Source of the DNA: Giardia muris
Taxonomy: Eukaryota; Fornicata; Diplomonadida; Hexamitidae
DNA length: 64,000 nt
Reading direction: 5' to 3'
Assembly: GCA_006247105.1 (NCBI GenBank)
Contig: CM016926.1
Location: forward strand, 496,001 to 560,000
Positions 28,740 through 38,139 of the stretch are shown here, one piece after another (the first letter of the stretch is position 1; each line of letters opens with the position of its first letter). The position numbers and the translations under genes are program-made. Under the pieces are notes generated by a model that was not told where the DNA came from, made no database searches, and saw only the letters and a program-made list of their open reading frames with translations.

Positions 28740-30674
28740 ATGTACGCGAGGTACGTCGCACCTTTACGAAGCATGTCTGAAGCTGAATATCTTCACGCAC
28801 TAGAGTTGGAGGCACCCCATGCTCTTGCTCTCGCACTCGAAGGCAGGATTGCAGATGTCAAAGGCCGTTGTCAGATGCGTACGGCGCTTCTGAAGCTCGC
28901 ACTTGCTAGGCGTCTTGGATTACGAGAAGGAGAGCAAGCCATACACATGGCGGCCTCACTGTTAGCTAAATCGGAACTGGCAGACAAGGCTAGTGCCCTT
29001 GCACTTCTTGAAAGCGTTGAGCCTGCAATAGAGGTTTGGGAACGCCTTCTATTGAACTCCTTTTCACGGGAGCTTCAAAGGATATCTACCCCATCGTCTG
29101 TAGCTCTTGTACTAGCCTTTCTGGGTAGTTCCATGCCCCATACTGAGACCTTAATCGAGGCCCTTGTTCCAGACGTGCTTGCACTCATCAAGGACGGCGC
29201 CCCTCAGACGCTTGTCCCTGCGTATGCATTTCTTGCCTGCTTACTTGACACCCCGTGTGATTTCATGCGTGCTAGTACGGCCGAGGCCCTCGCCACACTC
29301 ATGCATGATTTGACTCTAGTTGGACGAACCTCGTACAGTTGGCGCATCCTCCGTGTTTCTGTCATCTTTGTCTCTCGGGTTATGGACTCCCCGTATGCGG
29401 ACCTGGTATCTCAAGACCTTGCGAATGCCATCTGCAAGGCCTGGGCCAACATTGTTTCCGGAAACTGGCCACACGGCCCTTGTGATTATCATGGGATACT
29501 CGATCCCTTCCTTCAGATCTCACTTCTTCGTCTTCTTGGTTGCCTTTGTAGCAGAATGGATACCCAGACTCAGGGGCATCTTGCTGGAACTATTCTAACT
29601 TATCTACAGCAAGAAAGACGAGTAGTACGCGCATACGGACATCAGGATGAGCACTATAGTAACATGCGAGCCGCCATTCTACTCGAGTGTGGTGCAGCCC
29701 TTTTTCGTTGTCCAGCGCTTCAGAGCACAACACTCCTCGAGCAAATGCTTCCAAGGATCACGTACATGGTCTCCTCCCGTCAGGGTCGACGCTCTCTTGC
29801 ACTTGGTCTGAATGCACTGACTCTTGCGCTACAGCAGCGCTTTCGCCTTGATTGTGTTTCCTACACCATTAAGTCGTCGATCGTTCCGTACGTATTGCAG
29901 CTTCCGACGATCCAGGACGACGTCGTCGCGCTCAATGCATGTCGGTGCATCCTGGCATTGGCACAGCGTGGCTACCTCTCCATTCAATCTGCTGTCACCT
30001 TAATTACAGAGGCATCCGACCGCTTCGACTTTCCTTATGAGTCCCGTGCCTTGATCTATAACCAATTGCTCGAAGAGATCGTCAGAACACTTCCCACTAC
30101 TCCGGAACGGGCGACTGTTATGCTTCTTCACGTTCTAAGTAGGACGGGTTTCGTGTCAGACACATGGTTGCGTAGAACCGCCGATGCCTGCTTTGACGCC
30201 CTCAATGCAGATCGGGCCAGGCTCCCGCAAGCAATTACAGCGTTAGCCCAGGCGATGAAGCGTTATCGTGCATACGCAGGAGAACTCTTAGTCCTTTTAC
30301 TCTTCGGGCGCTTCTTCTATGAAGCCGTGGACGTCTTTCTAACCTCAACCGCAAACTTCGTCGGAATAGATAGTGTGAGAGTCGCATTCCTGGAGCTGGC
30401 GACTACGTATACCGACACACATCCAGAACGACAGGCACTTATCCGCTCAGGATTTGCGTCGCTCTCGTTTCTCATCCTCTCTTTGAATAGTGTCTCTCTC
30501 GAGCCAATTCGGAGTATGGCCCGAATCCTTGAAGATGCACTACCCGAATACTACGTTCTAGAGCTTCATCAACTCCTTGAAGGGGCAAAGTCATCACATG
30601 AGGTATTTACAACGCTGCAGGGCCGCATAGGCTACTTTGGGGCGCACCCGTACGGGCCAATAGAGGTAGCGTAG
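28740..30674 (+). CDS. Adaptin large-chain-like protein (AP gamma type trunk)
   Basis: A 644-residue all-helical repeat protein. Segments such as DPFLQISLLRLLGCL (about residues 260-275) followed later by AILLECGAALFRCP match the trunk of gamma-adaptin, where DPFLQV-LRLL and AILYECV occur. AP complexes form clathrin-type coats in vesicle traffic; in Giardia they serve peripheral-vacuole traffic. No hinge or ear domain is seen, so it is shorter than animal gamma-adaptin (about 820). The start is the ATG at 28740 (context gagaaaATG); 20 further codons upstream overlap the histone H4 stop. It could also be another armadillo-type protein. Confidence 0.65.
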   Translation: MYARYVAPLRSMSEAEYLHALELEAPHALALALEGRIADVKGRCQMRTALLKLALARRLGLREGEQAIHMAASLLAKSELADKASALALLESVEPAIEVWERLLLNSFSRELQRISTPSSVALVLAFLGSSMPHTETLIEALVPDVLALIKDGAPQTLVPAYAFLACLLDTPCDFMRASTAEALATLMHDLTLVGRTSYSWRILRVSVIFVSRVMDSPYADLVSQDLANAICKAWANIVSGNWPHGPCDYHGILDPFLQISLLRLLGCLCSRMDTQTQGHLAGTILTYLQQERRVVRAYGHQDEHYSNMRAAILLECGAALFRCPALQSTTLLEQMLPRITYMVSSRQGRRSLALGLNALTLALQQRFRLDCVSYTIKSSIVPYVLQLPTIQDDVVALNACRCILALAQRGYLSIQSAVTLITEASDRFDFPYESRALIYNQLLEEIVRTLPTTPERATVMLLHVLSRTGFVSDTWLRRTADACFDALNADRARLPQAITALAQAMKRYRAYAGELLVLLLFGRFFYEAVDVFLTSTANFVGIDSVRVAFLELATTYTDTHPERQALIRSGFASLSFLILSLNSVSLEPIRSMARILEDALPEYYVLELHQLLEGAKSSHEVFTTLQGRIGYFGAHPYGPIEVA

Positions 30675-30678
30675 CGGG

Positions 30679-32440
30679 TCAGTTATCATTGAGGATGACC
30701 GCAACTCCTTGAAGGATCCAGAGAGAATCGTGCTCGTATGACGAGAGGTCCGCACTGAAGACCAGTCCCTGTCCGGCCGCGTTTGTCCTTGCAGTCGTGA
30801 CGTAGACAGGAGCCTTAAACTGGTTGCGTAGTTTGATGCGCGATGCCTCAGCAGGGACGATCTGGACGAGCGGGAGCTGCGTGATGAGCTCCTTCTTCTT
30901 GCTGTACGTGAGGCAGTCTTTTGTGGTATCCCAAGCTGCACCCTCGAGGAAGAGTCCGCTGATATAGCATCCGAACTCCAGTTTCTCGGAGACGTCTTCA
31001 GCTTGGATGTACTTCGTGACAGTTGTGAAGAGGGCGCTCTTGTCAAGTGGCCACCGCTTTGCACGGCTCGTGATCTGGACGAGAGCTGTCAAATATGACT
31101 CAGGAATATGAAGTCCACTTAGCCACATGACAGCGGGCTCGCCCTGCGTATGCCACACCTTATATTGCTCGGCACGTCGTAGGAGATGCTGAATCCAGCT
31201 GCTGAGCATCTTCAGAGTCTGAGGTGCAAACCGAAGCCAATTATGCGGTATCTGACCGATGAAGAAGGAAGTGGCGATACTATCCAACTGCTCAGACATC
31301 CCGATCTCTCCGGAAAGGGCCTTCTGAAGCTCAGCAACACTACTACTGATCACCTTCACAAGGATATTGAAGCGCTCGATTTCCTGTAGGAGGACGATAT
31401 CAGTAGGACTGAGAGATTTGAACTTCTTTCGGATTTGAGGTAAGTCGAATTGCGGTGGGACACGACCTTCCAAGATCTTACAGAGGTCAATGAGGAAGTC
31501 TTCCTTGGAGACCGTCTCTCCGGACGAGCTACGCGGTTGAAGCTCAGCGAGGCAGACACACATCTCACGGGCGGCGGTCTCGAGGTATGAGATCTCTGCA
31601 TTAGTGTGTAAACCGAAGATCTGTGGAGAGGTGAGGAGCGGGATACGGCTGATATAAAAAGTCTCGTAACACTCCTTCACGGTTGTCATCTCCTTCAAAA
31701 CAGTATTGATGTAATCAGTAACCTGCGCCTCATTTGTAGCCGACATCTGCGGCGTCCAGCCTGGAAGACCCTGAGTGCCATTCTCAGCGATGCTGTATTT
31801 GATTAGCTTAGTCACTAGCTCTGTGAGGACGACGACTTGGTTTCCACCCGAAGCAGACGTAACGACCGGAGGAGGTGCATAATTGAAGTCATTCCCCTCC
31901 TTCTTCCCATAGTACGAGAAGGGGTTGTGGGTGTCAAAGAGGAAGTCACCTAAATACTCGTCCATATACGTGGAAAGGACACGACGATCGAAGTTATCAG
32001 AGACTCTGCCGCCATACATGCAGAGGCCGATGAGGTACTTCAAGCTCGACCAAGGGATCTCCTTACCAGCAAGGAAGGCCTTAGTCAAGAAGGTCTTGAG
32101 CAACTCGAAGGAGATGACGAAGTCTGAGGCATTGAAGTCATACTTGACGTTCCAGCCAAGCTTACCAAACTTCTGGCGCTCCTGAATCGTCGCATGGAAG
32201 AAGGCAAGGGTATAGACGAGTGGGCGGAAATAAGGGGAAGGGCATTCCATAAGCTGTTCTTCCGTGACCTTGGAGAACGTCTGCATCATGTTCAAGCGCA
32301 AAGATGAAGGCGGCTCAGTGGTGATCTTGATGGAGTTCGAGACGATCGAAAGTGGGAAGTTATCTGTCGGTTCCGTTGTTAAGAAGATGCGGAACTCTGG
32401 GTTGACCTGCTTGTTGATCAAGTTGATGACCTGGTTATCA
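30679..32440 (-). pseudogene. Axonemal dynein heavy chain, C-terminal fragment
   Basis: About 587 codons with strong dynein heavy-chain patterns: FRIFLTTEP, FRPLVYTLAFFHA, QERQKFGKLGWN, YDFNASDF, SLKYLIGLCMYGGRV, FDRRVLSTYMDEYLGDFLFD, SPTDIVLLQEIERFN, WLSGLHIPESYLTALVQ, and a normal C-terminus ending LQGVAVILNDN. This covers the end of the motor ring (AAA6) and the C-terminal domain only; a full chain is about 4,500 residues. The dynein pattern stops exactly at the outer edge of the left inverted-repeat arm (32441). Beyond it the same frame runs by chance another 290 codons as antisense of the serpin, giving a spurious 871-codon chimera. The stem and motor sites AAA1-AAA4 are missing, so it cannot work as a motor. 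Confidence 0.88.
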
Positions 32441-33285
32441 AGAAGCTCATACAGTCTCTCAAGGACGCGTCGATAGCGATGGGGGCGAACATCTACGCAC
32501 GCTCCTGTCATCCCACTGCTGATTACCGTGCGACTCTGAAGCAGCACTTCGACGTCATTCCTGAGGAGTTGCGCTCTGCCACGCAAGTCAATAAGTGGTG
32601 CGCAGACCAGACCCACGGCCTCATCACCCATGTACTTGATAGCGTCGACAGCATTGACGCTCTCCTCATCTCTGCGATATACTTCAAGGCGCAGTGGGAC
32701 GTTCAGTTCGATAAAGACAGAACCCATGATGCTCCCTTCCACGGTTTCAATGGCGAAGAGAAGGTTCAGATGATGTCTACGAAGAGAAAGCTCGATTATG
32801 TACAGACCAGCTCGGCCCAGCTCGTCCGTCTCCAGTACAAGGACTCGGGAGTCACGGCGAGGATCGTTCTTCCCCAGGAGAGCGGGAGGGAGGCGTTCCT
32901 CTCCGCGCTGTGTGACGAGAACTTGGGCAGTGTCGACTGGAACAGACACGACGATGTGGTTCTTGAACTCCCACGCTTCAAGATTGAGTCCTCCCATGGT
33001 CTCACCGGTCATCTCCAAGGCCGCGGAGCCACGGCGATGTTCGGACCCTGCGGAACGGTCGGGACCCTGGGCGTCGAGATGAACGTCTCCGACGTGTTCC
33101 AGAAAGCCGTTATTGAGATTGATGAGGAGGGAACTAAAGCAGCGGCTGTCACAGGGATTGCAATGATGCGTTGTGCAAGGTTTCCCGTACAACCCTTGCG
33201 GGTTATCTGTAATAGGCCCTTCTGGTTCATCCTTGAGAAGAATGACGTCATCCTCTTTGTGGCTGCGGTTCAGGGCTTTGTATAA
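32441..33285 (+). pseudogene. Serpin, 5'-truncated copy
   Basis: Same sequence as the right-arm serpin but cut at the repeat edge, so about 65 N-terminal residues (first helices and strand of the fold), the promoter and the original ATG are lost. The first ATG left is at 32479 (MGANIYARS) and would give 268 residues. The hinge EEGTKAAAVTG and the C-terminal RPFWFILEKN are present. Without the N-terminal helices it should not fold into an inhibitor. Confidence 0.82.
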
Positions 33286-33384
33286 CATACCCAACGCATT
33301 TCATTGTGAATTCAGATGAGGTTGTAGCTACTGAGGTAATTATAATTAAGACTACCCAGAAACCGCGATTCCGATAGAGTCGTA

Positions 33385-33912
33385 ATGAGCCGACTATTCC
33401 ATAAACCCATCATGTTCAATGTTTGTACACAAATACTTTCTGGAGTTTTGGCGAGCGCATACTTCTGTGTTGTACAGCATGTTTTGCAAGATCATTGGCC
33501 AGATGCCCTTCAATATCTTTGTACCTGGACATGGATCGGTCTTGGGCTGTATCTTTTTGCTTTTGCAGTGCACCCCGATTCATTACATCATCCTTTCTTT
33601 CGAGTTCTTGGTCAAGGAGTTTATGGAGGTGCTGGGACAATGTTAGCAATGGTTCTCCGCTTCTGGCCGGACCGCTTCTCAAATCCAACACACCTTTTTG
33701 CACATTATACTCCTGCACTGCTCATGAATCAGATGCTACGCGCCCAAGCTCCTACTTCTCTTATAGGGATCGTCTGGTGGCCGATGTTCTATTACATGTG
33801 CATCCGCACGCGTGCCAGGGACTTGTATGGGATTGACTTTGGAACCGGCCTGGACGAGTTATCAATGGTCCTCCTAGTCTTTACTTTGCCATTTACACTG
33901 CCTAGAAGATGA
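33385..33912 (+). CDS. Multi-pass membrane protein (left-arm copy)
   Basis: A 175-residue hydrophobic protein with about four to five likely membrane helices (around residues 12-32, 42-62, 72-92, 117-137 and 155-170), a WTWIGLGLYLFAFAVHPD segment and an RTRARDLYG loop. The overall style recalls small Mpv17/PMP22-type proteins, which is only a suggestion. The start ATG at 33385 is downstream of an AT-rich stretch (taattataattaag). Its 3' end overlaps the convergent aminotransferase-like gene by 11 bp. An identical copy is at 46155-46682. Confidence 0.65.
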   Translation: MSRLFHKPIMFNVCTQILSGVLASAYFCVVQHVLQDHWPDALQYLCTWTWIGLGLYLFAFAVHPDSLHHPFFRVLGQGVYGGAGTMLAMVLRFWPDRFSNPTHLFAHYTPALLMNQMLRAQAPTSLIGIVWWPMFYYMCIRTRARDLYGIDFGTGLDELSMVLLVFTLPFTLPRR

Positions 33913-34957
33913 AATGTAGCCAGTTGTAAGTGTCAGGTGCTCTTCCAAACTGGATATCGCTTATCGCCTTGTAAATGATGGCCATAATATTCCCGACGTA
34001 CTCCCCTTCCGCAGGGATGGTAGTCTCCTCATCATCACGTGTAAGAGAAACAATAGGGATGACAACTGCATCATCCCTAGCGATCCCAATTTCCTGCAGG
34101 GTCTTTAGTTCCATAAATGGAACCTCACGCTTCTCGATAATCCAGTCAAAGCTTTTCGAGGCGAGCGTGCAGATGGAATGGGCCATAACAGAGGGTACGA
34201 CATTCCCTTCATTGGGAAAGACCAGCGTGCATGAGACGACTTCGTTCGCATCGTTATATTCAATATCCTTTACGCCAAGAAAGACACCGGCGGAAAACTG
34301 CTCAACATAGCTGTGAGTTTTCGAGTCGAGATATAAAACAGTTCCATAACCAGCCGAACGCGCGCATAATTCAGGTTTAATCATGGCAGGTTTGTTGAAT
34401 GGACCTCCAACGCTTCCAAGACCACGAGGAGCAGCACGGTCGATATCTTCAATAACGAGCGCCCTCATGGTTCCCATTCCGTTCTGGTGGTACAGCGCCA
34501 TAGATGAGACGGATAGAATGAGAACCGCTTCAGATGAAGCAGCGAGCTCACAGGTACAATCAACTGCAATGACCATAGCCCGGACGCGGAGAACCCGACC
34601 AACCTCCCAGAATGAATTGCAGTCGAGGTTACTCTTCACAACCTCGGTAAGTGCGTTGAGGAAAACATCATCTGTGGGAGAGGGAAGACAAAGCTGGTCA
34701 CAAGATTTCTGCAGGCAGAGCAGATGTTCAAGTGGACGAAAAACAGCAATACGCCCGTCACAGTGGGGAAATGCGAAGATATCTTCGGCGACAATCTGAC
34801 CATTATTCAGTGCCGAAGATTCAAGTGGGAGACCGAGCACAGATCCGGCTACCTGCTCCAAAATTCCCCACCTACCGTCTGCATAGTTACTGCGCACATA
34901 TGTGTGAGCAGAGATCAATGACCATGCACGCCGTTCTATGTGTTCCTGTTGTTCCAT
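33902..34957 (-). CDS. Class IV (branched-chain type) aminotransferase-like protein, left copy
   Basis: A 351-residue protein of the branched-chain aminotransferase fold. The N-terminal half has the RPLEHLLCLQKSCDQLCLP helix and SPTDDVFLNAL; the second half has RAAPRGLG followed by VGGPFNK, LYLDSKTHSYVEQFSAG and, at the end, YKAISDIQFGRAPDTYNW, like the SDIQYGR end of BCATs. In active enzymes RAAPGGTG is followed by K-GGNY with the PLP lysine; here that lysine is missing (GSVGGPFN, about residues 181-188) and the surroundings are shortened. ILPG-TR is changed to NVVPSVMA. It is therefore probably inactive. Identical to 45110-46165. Confidence 0.7.
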   Translation of the reverse strand: MEQQEHIERRAWSLISAHTYVRSNYADGRWGILEQVAGSVLGLPLESSALNNGQIVAEDIFAFPHCDGRIAVFRPLEHLLCLQKSCDQLCLPSPTDDVFLNALTEVVKSNLDCNSFWEVGRVLRVRAMVIAVDCTCELAASSEAVLILSVSSMALYHQNGMGTMRALVIEDIDRAAPRGLGSVGGPFNKPAMIKPELCARSAGYGTVLYLDSKTHSYVEQFSAGVFLGVKDIEYNDANEVVSCTLVFPNEGNVVPSVMAHSICTLASKSFDWIIEKREVPFMELKTLQEIGIARDDAVVIPIVSLTRDDEETTIPAEGEYVGNIMAIIYKAISDIQFGRAPDTYNWLHFIF

Positions 34958-35004
34958 TTTTCTCGACTACTTTGTTCCCGGGTTACACAAGAACTCGCCA
35001 ATCC

Positions 35005-35613
35005 TCATATAGTCTGTGGAATTGGTGGTGGGACTAGACGATTACAAGCTTCTTCGCATAAGATCTGTCGAATCTTCGGATCGCCACTTTGATCAGCATA
35101 CCATCTCGCCGTATGTCCCCGTTCATCTGTCAGACCTTGTTCAAAAGGGAGAAGAAGCTTGACGAGGTTAGGATGGCCACATTGAACAGCAAACATAAGT
35201 GCAGTCTGGCCAGCGACATTGTATTTGCCCTTTTGACGATAACCTTCAGTCGTCTGATGTCCTGCCTCACATAGGAGAAGACGTGCACAATTTTCGTAGC
35301 CATGAATAGTGGCTTCCATCAAAGCTGTTAGTCCGATGTTATCTTGCTTTCCTGCTTCCCCAGAGATGAGGAACGGCAATACCTCCGCACAGCCCTTAGC
35401 CGCTGCAAGATGCAGGGCTGTTTGGCCACAACTATCTCGCATGCCAATCTCATTTGGTACAAGTGCACGGACGCACTCAATGTGATTGCCCATCGCTGCA
35501 AACATAAGCGCAGACCAACCATCTTCATCTGTGCGACCACACTGCCCAAGAAGTTCTCTGACGGTAGAGACATCTCCATTACGGGCAGCCCGTATCAGAG
35601 CAGAAACTGGCAT
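35005..35613 (-). CDS. Small ankyrin-repeat protein (left copy)
   Basis: A 202-residue protein made of about five to six ankyrin repeats (DGWSALMFAAMGNH, GQTALHLAAAKGC, GLTALMEATIHGY, GQTALMFAVQCGH), ending after a short IPPP-type tail. No RING or kinase. Intact frame, ATG at 35613. The ankyrin sequence is more diverged than the degraded copies, so it is an older lineage. Ankyrin-only proteins are abundant in Giardia and some sit at the disc or flagella; the place of this one is unknown. Identical to 44454-45062. Confidence 0.8.
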   Translation of the reverse strand: MPVSALIRAARNGDVSTVRELLGQCGRTDEDGWSALMFAAMGNHIECVRALVPNEIGMRDSCGQTALHLAAAKGCAEVLPFLISGEAGKQDNIGLTALMEATIHGYENCARLLLCEAGHQTTEGYRQKGKYNVAGQTALMFAVQCGHPNLVKLLLPFEQGLTDERGHTARWYADQSGDPKIRQILCEEACNRLVPPPIPQTI

Positions 35614-36050
35614 TTCAAATTGGACATATATCTACATGGGCTTCATAGAATGCCATTCCGATTCTGAAGTGTACCTTCATATACTGCAGTCATATGCTTG
35701 CGTAACTAGTGCTTTCTCAGTTGATCAATGTACACACAATGTCGTAGATCTTAACTGCGAACTCTGGTTCCATTGTATGGAACGTGACACGTATCGGATA
35801 TTTTCTCGTCAGTCAACTATTCCTACCATACTGAAGTTTCTTTATCGGATGCCATAAATCATGAAGAACTCTTTTATAGCTGTGAGCATATCAAGTGATT
35901 CACATCCAGAAGCTTATTTTGTCATGAATATTAACTGCAATATGTTTTGAAGATCTTATGTCTGCTGTTAGCAACTCGATATATAAATACTCCTTTTTAT
36001 TCACTTCCCTCTACGGTTGAATTAGCCATATCTTCTAGGGGAAGGCATCA
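35614..36050. other. AT-rich non-coding stretch in the left arm
   Basis: About 440 bp, clearly more AT-rich than the surroundings, with no coding pattern. Its exact copy is 44017-44453. It holds the promoter of the small ankyrin gene. Confidence 0.45.
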
Positions 36051-36345
36051 ATGATACCTATAGTGGCACATCCTGAAAGACCCGAAAATAAGGAAGGGGG
36101 TGGGACTGTTGTTATTGGTGGAAACACAGCCATTCTAGCGGGAGGTGCATACAGAGATAGTGTATCCCACATAGTTTGGGACCGTCGAGAAGCATGATGA
36201 TGCTTCCGTTCTTGTCCTCGTAAATGTCCAAGGCAAGGTTAATGGTACTGCGCTGTCTACTGTTAGCACAAATGCACGCAACGTTCCTAATCGAGTCCCT
36301 TGTTGCTTAGTAGCAGCCCTCATTGACGAGAAAGAAGGAGACTAG
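36051..36345 (+). pseudogene. Unrecognised gene remnant (left copy)
   Basis: An ATG at 36051 opens 48 codons of protein-like sequence (GTVVIGGNTAILAGGAYRD) that stop near 36195. From about 36170 the next frame carries on with protein-like sequence (VEKHDDASVLVLVNVQG) and ends at 36345. The glycine/valine strand pattern looks like real protein, so I read it as a frameshifted remnant. I do not know the family. Mirrored at 43722-44016. Confidence 0.3.
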
Positions 36346-36857
36346 TCTAGTATCGATGGTCCCCGAGGCCGTGGGCCTCTCACATTTCATCGCAACCCTA
36401 AAAAGTCCAGCTCCACTCATACCGAGGCAGATCGTAGTCATCATCACCGTATTGGCGGCTGTCAGAAGGAACGCTCTTGCTTTTTCCATGATATCGGAAT
36501 CCACAGGACAGGGCTCGAAGATGCAGTCTGAATCCCCCGCCCCTTCGCCCCGGACTCCAGCCAGGGATCTAGGGAGTGTACTGGGAAGGAGGATGAGTCC
36601 AGTTCCCTGAGCCGGGAGGCCTCCCTCAGATCCCATTCCCTCGTGGTCGAGAAACATCCAGTCGGCCCTCCGGCATCCTGCCCCACAGGTCAAGGGGGAG
36701 AGATGGCTGTCCTCCGGGACGTTCCGGAGGCTGCTGCTCAAGAGGAGGGCCTCCTCGGGGGCCTGGAGGTGATGACTGGGCCAGGCCTTCTGTACTCCCA
36801 TTGGGGTCGGGGTCCGGGGCTGGGAGAGATGGGGAGGTCGATGCTTGATGCTCAAAA
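36346..36857. other. GC-rich non-coding stretch in the left arm
   Basis: About 510 bp before the ankyrin ATG at 36858. Open frames exist on both strands because the region is GC-rich, but none resembles a family. Its copy is 43210-43721. Confidence 0.35.
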
Positions 36858-38044
36858 ATGTTCCCCACTGAGTTGATGGAGGCAGCCGGGAGGGGAGACC
36901 TAGAGGGCTGAAAAGGAATCTCCATGAGGTTGGGAAGAGGAACGAAAGTGGCAGCACGGCCCTGATGTGGGCAGTAGGGGAAGGCTATTCTAACTTCATC
37001 CCCCTCCTCGAGAAGAGGTTGGAATGAGGGACAACCGAGGACGGACCGCACTGATGTGAGCCCCCTTCACTGACAAGACAGACTGTATTCGACCCCTCCT
37101 CTCCGAAGTGGGGAAGCAGCCGAAGAAGTGGAGCTTCCCCCGGAGCACAGCTCTCATGACGGCAGCCCATCAGAACTACCCCGAGGTCGTTGAACTCCTC
37201 TTCCCATGAGCAGGGACTGACTCCAAAGGCCACACAGATGGCATGCAAACAACAGTCCAGACGAAGACGACTTCACTCAAGTCCGCCAGCTCCTCGAGAA
37301 AGAGAGATCAGAACGCATCCCTCCCCCGAAGGAACCGCTACTGCCTCTGACGTCTGCAGTGGCCGGGGACGTGGAAGGAGTCCGGAAGCACCTGGACCAC
37401 GCGGGCTATCAGGATCCGACCGGGACGACAGCCCTGATGATGGCCGCCTCTCACGGACGCCCCGCATCTGTCCGCCTGCTCCTCCCACTCGAGGGGGCTG
37501 TTCAACGACCGGAAGGAGACGGCCCTTCTGCTTGCACTCCAGAAGGGCTGGGTCGAGTGCGCAAGACTCCTGGCGGACGAGGCGACAGTCCACGAAGGGG
37601 ACGGAAGAATGCACATCGAGGGGATCCGAGGGCTTGTTCGGGAGTGGCCTGACTCACTCTTCAAGGACGTATCGGGCAGTTGCAGATGCCCTGGAGGAGG
37701 CAGTCATGCGGAAGGTACGGGAGAGGCTGGAGATGCTCAGCCCGCACCACGTCCTGGCCCTCCTGTCCCCAATCGAGCAGTCGGAGGCCCGGGAGCTCGG
37801 AGAGATGGTCTGGTCGGCACTCCTCTACGAGCCCGGAGCACTGGACGACGCCTTCAGTGAGGACGAGATGATTGATAGGTGCACCGTCTGCCTCTCACAC
37901 CAGAAGGACGCGGTCATCCTTCCCTGCCGGCACCTCGTCATCTGTGAGGTCTGTGCTGATCAGATCGAGCACCGCTGTCCGTACTGCCGGGGGAAGGCCG
38001 ACGAGGCCCTTGTCGTCGAGTATCCTGAGTGGCCGGATGCGTAG
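36858..38044 (+). pseudogene. Ankyrin-RING protein, heavily frameshifted
   Basis: ATG at 36858 after CTCAAAA; MFPTELMEAAGRGDLEG then meets TGA because one G is missing, as at 3929. Ankyrin repeats follow in several frames with further stops (for example near 37025 and 37070). From about 37400 the copy closely follows the minus-strand gene at 2311-3527, including the same frame changes before the RING. The C-terminal RING (CTVCLS, LPCRHLVIC, CPYCRGK) is intact to the stop at 38044. The first 70 bp lie in the inverted-repeat arm and the rest in the spacer. Confidence 0.78.
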
Positions 38045-38132
38045 CCATACGACCCCCTCTCCGTCCATCCAGATGAGCTGGAGGTCTATAATGAGCTCGA
38101 TGTCACCTCTCGCTCCAGGTCTCCCCTTCACC

Positions 38133-38139
38133 ATTCACT
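38133..38139 (-). terminator. Poly(A) signal AGTGAAT at the VSP fragment end
   Basis: On the minus strand AGTGAAT shares its first base with the last base of the TGA stop. Same arrangement as in the intact VSP, matching the Giardia consensus AGTRAAY. Confidence 0.6.

Larger units (their letters stand above)
32441..36927. repeat. Left arm of a 4,487-bp inverted repeat
   Basis: Every coordinate x here pairs with 80067 minus x in the right arm (43140-47626). I compared several 60-bp stretches base by base and the encoded proteins residue by residue, and found no difference. Outer edge: similarity ends at 32441 inside dynein/serpin. Inner edge: it ends at 36927, about 23 codons into an ankyrin gene. 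The spacer is 6,212 bp. Confidence 0.93.

Noticed and set aside
32442..33294. N-terminal 290 codons of the 871-codon frame in front of the dynein part
   Set aside because: Pure antisense of the serpin; the join to dynein is a chance result of the repeat edge.
36307..36957. 216-codon minus-strand frame, mirrored at 43110-43760
   Set aside because: It runs antisense to the ankyrin leader and through GC-rich spacer; no family resemblance, composition of a shadow frame.
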